Shown: piece by piece, positions 18,433-24,618 of the stretch | Layout of the letters: the number at the start of each line of letters is the position of its first letter | Position numbering within the stretch: the stretch's first letter is position 1 | Origin: Agrococcus lahaulensis DSM 17612 | GTDB lineage: Bacteria; Actinomycetota; Actinomycetes; Actinomycetales; Microbacteriaceae | DNA length: 64,000 nt | Assembly (NCBI RefSeq): GCF_000425105.1 | Contig: NZ_AULD01000006.1 | Location: 62,001 to 126,000 of the forward strand | Reading direction: 5' to 3' | Notes under the pieces: model-generated | Database searches by the model: none | What the model saw: only the letters and a program-made list of their open reading frames with translations | What the model was told of the DNA's origin: nothing | Program-made: the position numbers and the translations under genes

Positions 18433-18784
18433 GAGTGTCGCCTCCCGCGCCCGAGTGGTCAACTCCGCGCTTGAGTTGTCAACTCCGCGCCTGAGTGGTC
18501 AACTGCGCGCCTGAGTGGTCAACTCCGCGGCTGAGTGGTCAACTCCGCGCCTCAGTGGTCGACTCCGCGCCTCCGTGGCGGCCGCGGTGATCGAGTGGCG
18601 GCCGCCGTGATCGAGTGGCGGTCTCCGGGATCGAGTGGCGGCCAACGGGAGGGGCCCGCTTCACCCGCGGGAGCCGCCGCTCAGCCGCGGAGGCGCCACT
18701 CACCCACGGAACGCGCCACTCACCTGCCGGACGCGCCACTCACCTGCCGGAGCCGCCACTCACCTGCGGGCGACGCCGCCACTC
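18433..18784. repeat. 20-bp-period tandem array with an orientation flip
   Basis: Eleven forward-facing units start at exact 20-base steps (18433, 18453 ... 18633). The typical unit is GAGTGGTCAACTCCGCGCCT; the rest of the unit drifts towards GAGTGGCGGCCGCCGTGATC. After a centre near 18650 (GGGGCCC) the core continues as its reverse complement, CCACTC, at 18697-18701, 18717-18721, 18737-18741 and 18757-18761, again 20 bases apart. The array fills the 422-base gap between the convergent rpsT and cyclase genes. Twenty is not a multiple of three and every frame differs, so it is not coding. It resembles an array of binding sites or a large foldback. No function is known to me. Confidence 0.9.
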
Positions 18785-18794
18785 GACGCGGCGA

Positions 18795-19466
18795 TCAGTC
18801 GAGGAAGGCGACCGCCCGCACCGGGGCGCCGTCGCCGGCGAGGCGCAGCGGGAAGAAGCCGACCCGCACCCGCGTCGGCAGCGCCTCGAGGCCCCGCACG
18901 TTCTCGACGATGAGGCCGTCGGCGCCGAGCACGACCTCGTGGACCGGGAACGACGCATCCGCCGTGCCCGTCGGGTCGGGGCTCAGCGTGTCGACCGCGA
19001 GCACCCGCATGCCGCGGCGCTGCAGCTCGAGGGCCGCATCCGCCGCCATCCCGGGGTGGCGCAGCGCCCGGTCGGTGCCGAAGTGCGCGGCCCAGCCGGT
19101 GTCGACGAGCACGATGGGCGGCACGCGCTCCGGCAGCGCTCCCGCTGCCTCGAGCCGGCTCCAGTCGTACACCTCGCCGTCTGCGAGCCCCGGCACGCGC
19201 ACGACGAGCGCCTCCCCCACGAGCTCGTCGAGCGCGACGTCGGCCATCGAGCGGCCGCCCTCGATCGAGTGCGAGGGGGCGTCGACGTGCGTGCCCGTGT
19301 GGGAGCCCATCCGGATGCGCGCGACGTCGACGCCGTCGGCGGTGACCGTGAGCGCGGGCTCGATCCGCACCGCGGGGTCGCCGGGGTAGACCTGCATCCC
19401 GTCGACGACGGGATGGCTCAGGTCGACGAGCGTGCCGCGAGCATCCCCCGAGGTGTCAGCGCGCAT
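18795..19466 (-). CDS. cyclase family protein (kynurenine-formamidase-like)
   Basis: A 223-residue metal-dependent hydrolase of the cyclase/KynB fold. The metal-binding motif S-H-T-G-T-H-V-D-A-P-S-H is present near residues 54-66, together with D-L-S-H-P-V at the N-terminus and a late V-D-T-L-S-P-D. Family members hydrolyse amides such as N-formylkynurenine or isatin, or cyclise substrates. ATG 19466 overlaps the permease stop by 11 bases. As last gene of the ureohydrolase/NCS1 operon it may act on a nitrogen-rich heterocycle or its ring-opened product. The substrate is an inference. Confidence 0.85.
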   Translation of the reverse strand: MRADTSGDARGTLVDLSHPVVDGMQVYPGDPAVRIEPALTVTADGVDVARIRMGSHTGTHVDAPSHSIEGGRSMADVALDELVGEALVVRVPGLADGEVYDWSRLEAAGALPERVPPIVLVDTGWAAHFGTDRALRHPGMAADAALELQRRGMRVLAVDTLSPDPTGTADASFPVHEVVLGADGLIVENVRGLEALPTRVRVGFFPLRLAGDGAPVRAVAFLD

Positions 19467-20832
19467 CCGCCGTCTCGGCCAGGTGCGGCACCGGCTCGGG
19501 CGCGCCCTTCGCGCGGCCCGGGAGCGAGAGCACGAGGTAGAGCACGAAGGTGACGACGAAGCTCGGCACGGTCGCGCCGAACGGCAGCGGCCACACGTAC
19601 GCCCAGGCGTAGGCGAGCGCCGCGCCCACGACCCACGAGCCGACGGCGATCCAGTTGACGCCGCCCGTGTACCAGTAGCGGCCCCCGCGCGCCTCGAGGA
19701 TGTCGGCGGTGTAGGCGCGGCGCTTGAGGAGGTAGTAGTCGACGATCATGATCGCGAAGACCGGCGCGAAGAGCGCGCTGATCGTGACGAGGAACGTCGT
19801 GAACTGGTCGAGCAGGCCGAAGAAGGTCGCGCCGATGATCGAGATGGCGCCGAGGATGAGCGCGCTCGCGAGGAACGGCACCCGCTTGCCCGGCAGCGCG
19901 TTCACGACCGTCGTGACCATGCCGTAGACGACCATCGTGTTGGTCGCCATGACCGAGAGGAAGATCGCGACGGCGAAGAGCGCGCCGAAGGGCTCGATGA
20001 TCGTCGTCGGGTCGAAGGCGACAGCCTCGCCGCCGCTCAGCACGACGTAGCCGATCGCGGTCGCGCCGACGGTCATCGCGGTGACGGTCGAGAGCGTGTA
20101 GCCGACGCCCGAGCCGATCGCGCCGCCCTTCGTCGTGCGGGCGAAGCGGTTGAAGTCGGCCGACAGGACGGTCCAGGAGATCGCGGTCGCGAGCACGACG
20201 TCGAACATCAGGCCGGGCGTGTAGAACGGCTCGGCGCTGCCCGGGATCGCCGCGAACTCGGCGGGCGTGAAGGTCGTGAACGCGGTGATGAAGACGTAGG
20301 CGGAGATCGCGAGGATGACGGCTGCGAACCACGGCTCGACGCGCGCGACGCCGGCGTGGCCGAAGATCGCGAGGATGACGACGATCGTCTGGCACAGCAC
20401 GGCGAAGATCACCGGGCTCGAGAAGCCGGTGAGCGTCTCGACGATGTAGTTGAGCGAGATGCCGGCGAGCATCGCCTGCACCCAGCTCCAGCCCATGAGG
20501 ATGACGAGGTTCGCGGCGGCGGGCAGCAGGCTGCCGCGGGTGCCGAAGGGGCCGCGCGTGAGCGCCATCGTCGGGAGGCCCGTGCGGGTGCCGATCGCGC
20601 CGATGAGCACGAGCACGCACGCGCCGAGCACCGTGCCGCCGACGATGAGGCCGAGCACGAGGCCGTAGGGCACGTCGGGCACGAAGAGCGTGCCCGTCAG
20701 CAGCGTCGTCACGACGAGGTTCGCCGCGAGCCAGATCATGAGCATGCGGCCGGACGAGTAGGTGCCGCGGACGGGACCGGCGTCGTCGGCGCTCGCCTCC
20801 AGTCGGCGTTCGAGGCGGGAGTAGAGCGACAT
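19456..20832 (-). CDS. NCS1-family nucleobase/allantoin-type permease
   Basis: A 458-residue transporter with about twelve hydrophobic helices and an NCS1 N-terminal region (segments G-R-M-L-M-I-W-L-A-A-N and M-G-W-S-W-V-Q). The family imports uracil, cytosine, allantoin, hydantoins or thiamine-like compounds with Na+ or H+. AAGGAG stands five bases before ATG 20832. It sits between an NTF2-like gene and the cyclase. The set suggests uptake and degradation of a ureide, guanidino or pyrimidine compound. Confidence 0.88.
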   Translation of the reverse strand: MSLYSRLERRLEASADDAGPVRGTYSSGRMLMIWLAANLVVTTLLTGTLFVPDVPYGLVLGLIVGGTVLGACVLVLIGAIGTRTGLPTMALTRGPFGTRGSLLPAAANLVILMGWSWVQAMLAGISLNYIVETLTGFSSPVIFAVLCQTIVVILAIFGHAGVARVEPWFAAVILAISAYVFITAFTTFTPAEFAAIPGSAEPFYTPGLMFDVVLATAISWTVLSADFNRFARTTKGGAIGSGVGYTLSTVTAMTVGATAIGYVVLSGGEAVAFDPTTIIEPFGALFAVAIFLSVMATNTMVVYGMVTTVVNALPGKRVPFLASALILGAISIIGATFFGLLDQFTTFLVTISALFAPVFAIMIVDYYLLKRRAYTADILEARGGRYWYTGGVNWIAVGSWVVGAALAYAWAYVWPLPFGATVPSFVVTFVLYLVLSLPGRAKGAPEPVPHLAETADAR

Positions 20833-20876
20833 CGGTCTCCTTCGACGGGTGGGGCTTGGGACGGGACTGGGAAGTG

Positions 20877-21284
20877 TCAGGCGAGCGGTGAGAGGTGCTC
20901 GTGCACGGCGACCAGGCGGTCGCCGTCCACGGCGAAGACGATCGACTCGCGCTCGCGGTACGACTCGCGGCCCTCCCCTGTCTCGACCGTCGTGTCGACG
21001 GTGTGGCTGAAGACGGCGCCGCCGGGCAGCGGCTGCACGAGCGGCTCGCTCGAGGCGCACGAGACGACGCGCCAGCCGCTCTCGACCCACGTGCTCCACA
21101 GCCGCTCGTACTCCGCGCGGCTGTCGAGCCGGCTCGGCTCGGTGTGGAAGACGAAGGATGCGTCGGGGCTGAAGAGCGCGAAGTAGCGCCCGCCGTCGGT
21201 GGCCGCGAAGGCGTCGACGATCGCGGCCGCGGCGGCCTCGACCTCGGCGGCGTCAGGCGTCCGCACTGCCGTCACCGGAGGCAT
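20877..21284 (-). CDS. nuclear transport factor 2-like (SnoaL/DUF4440) protein
   Basis: A 135-residue alpha+beta barrel protein with the SnoaL-like pattern: an N-terminal helix [17 protein letters not shown], then [10 protein letters not shown] and late beta strands. Function cannot be read from the fold. The start overlaps the ureohydrolase stop by 32 bases; a GTG at 21275 would reduce this to 23. It is in the same transcription unit as the ureohydrolase and permease. Confidence 0.75.
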   Translation of the reverse strand: MPPVTAVRTPDAAEVEAAAAAIVDAFAATDGGRYFALFSPDASFVFHTEPSRLDSRAEYERLWSTWVESGWRVVSCASSEPLVQPLPGGAVFSHTVDTTVETGEGRESYRERESIVFAVDGDRLVAVHEHLSPLA

Positions 21285-22245
21285 CCGCCGTCGGCGCCAT
21301 CGCGCTCAGCAGCTCGTAGACGACGTGGCTCGCGGCGATCGCGGTGAGCTGGGCGTGGTCGTAGGCCGGGGCCACCTCGACGACGTCGGCGCCGACGATC
21401 TGCAGGTCGGAGAGCGCGCGCAGCATGCGCAGCAGCTCGCGGCTCGTGAGACCGCCGGCCTCGGGCGTGCCCGTGCCGGGCGCGTGCGAGGGGTCGAGCA
21501 CGTCGATGTCGATCGAGATGTAGAGCGGCGCGGAGCCGATGCGTGCGCGCATGCGCTCGATCGCGGCGGCGACGCCGTGCTCCTCGACGAACTCGCTCGT
21601 GACGACCGCGAAGCCGAGCCGCTCGTCGTCGACGAGGTCCTGCTTGTCGTAGAGCGGCCCGCGTGTGCCGACGTGCATGCTCGCGGTGAGGTCGATGAGC
21701 CCCTCCTCCGACGCGCGGCGGAACGGCGTGCCGTGGGTGATGGGGGCGCCGAAGTACGTGTCCCACGTGTCGAGGTGGGCGTCGAAGTGCAGCACCGCGA
21801 CCGGGCCGTGCTTCTTGGCGATGTCGCGCAGGAGCGGCAGCGCGATCGTGTGGTCGCCGCCGATCACGACGATGCGGTCGGCGCTCTCGTGCAGCGCGCG
21901 CGAGCCCGCCTCGATGTCGGCGACCGCCTCCTCGAGGTCGAACGGGTTCGCGACGATGTCGCCCGCGTCGGCCACCTGCTGCGCGCCGAAGGGGAAGACG
22001 TCCTGCGCCGGGTTGTAGGGCCGCAGCAGCCGCGAGGCCTCGCGCACGTGCGAGGGACCGAAGCGAGCACCGGGGCGGTAGCTCACGCCGCTGTCGAACG
22101 GCACGCCAGCGACGGCGATGTCGGCGCGCCCGACCTCGTCGAGCCGCGGCAGCCGTGCGAACGTCGCGATGCCGGCGAAGCGCGGGACCGCGCTCGCGTC
22201 GACGGGTCCACGCGGCGTGGAGGGACGATTCTCCGAGGGTTGCAT
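21253..22245 (-). CDS. speB: agmatinase/ureohydrolase family protein
   Basis: A 330-residue Mn-dependent ureohydrolase. Metal motifs are G-G-D-H-T, D-A-H-L-D-T and S-I-D-I-D-V-L-D-P with the following [11 protein letters not shown], which fits the agmatinase/guanidinobutyrase branch. ATG 22245 is used, not an in-frame start ten codons upstream that would run into the regulator's promoter region. First gene of a minus-strand operon (ureohydrolase, NTF2-like, NCS1 permease, cyclase) with a divergent XRE-cupin regulator. The exact guanidino substrate (agmatine, guanidinobutyrate, guanidine and others) cannot be told from sequence. Confidence 0.85.
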   Translation of the reverse strand: MQPSENRPSTPRGPVDASAVPRFAGIATFARLPRLDEVGRADIAVAGVPFDSGVSYRPGARFGPSHVREASRLLRPYNPAQDVFPFGAQQVADAGDIVANPFDLEEAVADIEAGSRALHESADRIVVIGGDHTIALPLLRDIAKKHGPVAVLHFDAHLDTWDTYFGAPITHGTPFRRASEEGLIDLTASMHVGTRGPLYDKQDLVDDERLGFAVVTSEFVEEHGVAAAIERMRARIGSAPLYISIDIDVLDPSHAPGTGTPEAGGLTSRELLRMLRALSDLQIVGADVVEVAPAYDHAQLTAIAASHVVYELLSAMAPTADASGDGSADA

Positions 22246-22282
22246 ATGAGACAACTTTCGATACGCTTCGTGCAACTAGTGT
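22239..22282. promoter_or_regulatory. intergenic control region between speB-like operon and XRE regulator
   Basis: The 98-base gap contains an inverted pair GTTGCA (22239-22244) and TGCAAC (22271-22276), and a direct repeat CAACT (22252-22256, 22274-22278). TAGTGT (22277-22282) is a plausible -10 for the rightward regulator gene. The dyad overlaps both transcription starts, as expected for an autoregulating XRE repressor. Confidence 0.45.
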
Positions 22283-22343
22283 CGTCACCGTACGCCTGAC
22301 CAGAAGCGTTCGTCAAGGCGAGAGAGCAGAAGCGAGGACCGGT

Positions 22344-22928
22344 ATGCGCCCCATCCACCCTGACGCGGACGAGAGCGCGATCGCGATCGGTGCGAAGCTG
22401 CGCTCCGCGCGCACCGCGCAAGGCATGTCGCTCAGCCAGGTCGCGGCGACGTCGGGCCTCTCGAAGGGCTTCCTCAGCCGCCTCGAGCGCGACGAGACGT
22501 CGCCGAGCGTCGCGACGCTCGTGCAGCTGTGCCAGGTGCTCTCGCTCCCGGTCGGCGCGCTCTTCGAGGAGCCGGACGTGCAGCTCGTGCAGTGGGCGGA
22601 CGCACCGCGCATCAACCTCGGCGGCGTCGGGGCGGACGAGCGCATGCTCTCGCCGCGCGGGCAGGAGCAGCTGCAGGTGCTCCGCTCCGAGCTCGAGCCC
22701 GGCGCGCACGGCGGGTCGGATCTCTACACGATCAGCTGCGAGGTCGAGGTGCTGCACGTCGTGGCCGGCGCGGTCGAGGTGCGCTTCGCCGACCGCACCG
22801 TGCTCGTCGGTGCCGGGGATGCACTGACGATGCCAGGCCGCGAGCCGCACACGTGGCGCGTGGCGGGCGACGAGCGGGCGGTCGCGATCTGGGTGCTCGC
22901 GCCGGCGCCCTGGAGCGGCTCCGCGTAG
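22344..22928 (+). CDS. XRE-family transcriptional regulator with C-terminal cupin
   Basis: A 194-residue regulator. A helix-turn-helix of the HTH_3 type spans about residues 18-72 (M-S-L-S-Q-V-A-A-T-S-G-L-S-K-G-F-L-S-R-L-E-R), and a cupin_2 domain spans about 110-190 (V-L-H-V-V-A-G-A-V-E-V and P-G-R-E-P-H-T-W-R-V). This HTH-cupin architecture is typical of PuuR- or SutR-like regulators of amine and nucleobase catabolism that bind a small ligand in the cupin. GAGGA lies five bases before ATG 22344. It probably controls the divergent ureohydrolase operon. Confidence 0.88.
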   Translation: MRPIHPDADESAIAIGAKLRSARTAQGMSLSQVAATSGLSKGFLSRLERDETSPSVATLVQLCQVLSLPVGALFEEPDVQLVQWADAPRINLGGVGADERMLSPRGQEQLQVLRSELEPGAHGGSDLYTISCEVEVLHVVAGAVEVRFADRTVLVGAGDALTMPGREPHTWRVAGDERAVAIWVLAPAPWSGSA

Positions 22929-22933
22929 CCGCC

Positions 22934-23917
22934 TCAGGCGCGCGCGGCGAGCTGCCGCACGAGCCGCTCGACCGCGTAGTGCGGGTCGCGCTCGGCGCCC
23001 TTCACGGCGTGGTCGGCGTGGGCGATCGCCTCGATCGCCTCGCACAGCGTCGCGTCGGTGTAGCCGCGCAGGTCCTTGCGGGCGTTCCTCACCTGCCAGT
23101 CCTGCATGCCGAGCTGCCGCGCCGCCTGCGAGTCGCCGCCGGCCGCGCCGGAGACCTTCGCGAGCTGCCGGAACCGCATCGCGAACGCCGCGACGATCGG
23201 CACCGGATCGGCACCGGTCGCGATCGCGTGCCGCAGCGTCACGAGCGCGGTGGCGACGTCGCCCGCGATCACGGCGTCGACGACGGCGAACGCGGTCGTC
23301 TCGACGCGGCCCGAGTAGTAGGTGCGCACCACCTGCTCGGTCACCTCGCCCTGCGTGTCGAGCGCGACTTGGCGCACCGCGTTCGCGAGCTCCGCGATAT
23401 CGGAGTGGAACGCATCCACGAGTGCGGCGATCGCGCCTGGCGTCGCCTCCCGCTCGAGCAGCCGCAGCTCGCCGCGCACGAACGGCACGAGCTCGTCGCG
23501 CTTGAGCGGCTGGCAGACCACCTCGATCGCGCCGGGCGTCTTGCGGATCGCGTCGAGCATCTTCTTGCCGCGCACCGTCGAGCCGTCGTGGCGGATGACG
23601 AGGGTCGTGCCGTCGACGGGCGCCGCGAGGTAGCGGAGGACGTCGGCGATGAGGGCGTCGGTCGCCTTCACGCCGTTCTCGACGCGCACGAGCCGAGGCT
23701 CGTCGAACAGCGAAGGGCTCGCGATGAGCTCGAGCGCGCCGTCGACGTACTGGCCGGCGTCGACGTCGTGGATCTCGAGCTCCGGATCCTCCATGAGCAG
23801 CAGCGCGCGCAGCCGCTGCATCGCGCGGTCGGCGAGGAACGACTCCTTGCCGAACACGAGCACGACCGGCGCGGGAGAGATCTGCTCCCAGCCGATCTTG
23901 GGGATGCTCGCTGCCAC
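22934..23917 (-). CDS. holA: DNA polymerase III subunit delta (HolA)
   Basis: A 327-residue clamp-loader delta subunit with the N-terminal A-P-V-V-L-V-F-G-K-E-S-F-L-A-D-R-A segment and the conserved R-L-V-R-V-E-N and G-S-T-V-R-G-K-K regions. The start is GTG 23917. TAGGCT (plus 23924-23929, minus strand) ends six bases before it, so the transcript is probably leaderless, and the TAG of that -10 box equals the stop codon of the adjacent comEC-tail copy. In related bacteria comEA-comEC-holA form one run; here a 0.66-kb islet separates them. Confidence 0.93.
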   Translation of the reverse strand: MAASIPKIGWEQISPAPVVLVFGKESFLADRAMQRLRALLLMEDPELEIHDVDAGQYVDGALELIASPSLFDEPRLVRVENGVKATDALIADVLRYLAAPVDGTTLVIRHDGSTVRGKKMLDAIRKTPGAIEVVCQPLKRDELVPFVRGELRLLEREATPGAIAALVDAFHSDIAELANAVRQVALDTQGEVTEQVVRTYYSGRVETTAFAVVDAVIAGDVATALVTLRHAIATGADPVPIVAAFAMRFRQLAKVSGAAGGDSQAARQLGMQDWQVRNARKDLRGYTDATLCEAIEAIAHADHAVKGAERDPHYAVERLVRQLAARA

Positions 23918-23925
23918 CCACCCAG

Positions 23926-23956
23926 CCTACGGCGGGCCGCCGACGCGCTCCGACCA
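23926..23956. repeat. left direct repeat of the comEC/holA islet
   Basis: Thirty-one bases identical to 24588-24618, in direct orientation and 662 bases apart. Similarity extends leftward into the holA start and rightward to about 24005 with substitutions. It marks the left boundary of the inserted segment. Confidence 0.85.
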
Positions 23957-24005
23957 GACGTGCACGACGGCCGCGTCCAGCGCGAGCGCGATCGTGCCGA
24001 GCTCG
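23926..24005 (-). pseudogene. remnant copy of the comEC 3' end next to holA
   Basis: The last 22-26 codons of comEC are found here a second time. Both copies end V-W-S-E-R-V-G-G-P-P-stop, and the preceding residues read G-T-I-A-L-A-L here against G-T-V-A-L-A-V in the intact gene. DNA identity is complete over 31 bases (23926-23956 against 24588-24618) and then falls, ending at about 24005. The rest of the gene is missing. Confidence 0.8.
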
Positions 24006-24157
24006 GATGGAGTTCCTGAGGGGCGGTCAAGTGATCGACTTCGGTCACCTCTACTCGTCGCGTCCACGATCATCGCGCTGAGCTCACGCTGTTGGATCAT
24101 GCTCTCGGGGAGCGCGAGCTCCGCTCGAATGTCGGCGCCGTCCCTTACTGTCATGCC

Positions 24158-24343
24158 ATGACTTCGCAGATCGATCTCGCCGGCATTTTCATTGACGGCT
24201 TCGCAAGCGTTCCGGCTCAGTTCGCCGCAATGTACGCCGCTGCCCCTGAGTCCTGGAACGCCGCCGGTCTCGGGTTGCTCGCGCTCGCCGGCGTTGCCTT
24301 CGTCGCTCGCCGCGCGCGCGGACGCTCGCTCCGATCGCATTAG
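24158..24343 (+). CDS. 61-residue hypothetical single-pass membrane protein in the islet
   Basis: The product is M-T-S-Q-I-D-L-A-G-I-F ... with one hydrophobic helix (about residues 36-51, A-G-L-G-L-L-A-L-A-G-V-A-F-V-A) followed by a basic tail R-R-A-R-G-R. TACTGT (24146-24151) lies exactly six bases before the ATG, the same leaderless geometry as other genes here, which argues for real expression. Base composition of the surrounding islet is visibly less GC-rich than its neighbours. No family is recognised; it might be a small membrane or toxin-like peptide. Confidence 0.55.
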   Translation: MTSQIDLAGIFIDGFASVPAQFAAMYAAAPESWNAAGLGLLALAGVAFVARRARGRSLRSH

Positions 24344-24550
24344 CTTCGGGCAAGCACGGCCGGACAGCCCCAGGAGTCGATTCGGTCGGTCGGCGCTCAC
24401 TTAGACCGGGCGCTCACGCCGACGCGGATCGAGTGCTGCTTTCGCGGAGTCGGCGAATCATCTATGCCGGCAGCGCCCCGCGGAGACGGGCGCGCTTCTC
24501 ACGGGATATCTGATGGCTGAGCTTGTGCTCGAGTCGCCGCGTCGGAGTTG
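24344..24550. other. islet sequence without a recognisable gene
   Basis: About 200 bases between the small ORF and the right repeat. No ORF with a start signal, RNA gene or strong hairpin was identified. Composition is more AT-rich than the flanks. Confidence 0.5.
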
Positions 24551-24587
24551 ACGTAGATCTTGAGGATGCTCGCTGACACGCCCCAGG
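24551..24587 (-). pseudogene. remnant copy of the holA 5' end next to comEC
   Basis: On the minus strand GTG-TCA-GCG-AGC-ATC follows TAGGCC with six bases between, mirroring the true holA start (GTG-GCA-GCG-AGC-ATC after TAGGCT). The encoded start V-S-A-S-I-L-K-I parallels M-A-A-S-I-P-K-I, after which similarity is lost. With the comEC-tail copy at 23926 this shows that the whole comEC/holA junction exists twice. Confidence 0.7.
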
Positions 24588-24618
24588 CCTACGGCGGGCC
24601 GCCGACGCGCTCCGACCA
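24588..24618. repeat. right direct repeat of the comEC/holA islet
   Basis: Identical over 31 bases to 23926-23956. It contains the stop and last codons of the intact comEC. Confidence 0.85.

Noticed and set aside
18433-18784. CRISPR array
   Set aside because: Only a 6-7 base core is constant, the period is 20 bases without true spacers, the orientation flips, and no cas genes are near.
24158-24343. PEP-CTERM-type sorting signal in the islet ORF
   Set aside because: TM plus basic tail fits superficially, but there is no P-E-P motif, no N-terminal signal peptide and no exosortase in view.
23927-24400. A 157-codon minus-strand ORF across the islet
   Set aside because: Only its last ~26 codons match comEC. 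The upstream part is not protein-like, has no start signal and lies antisense to the small ORF with a promoter box.
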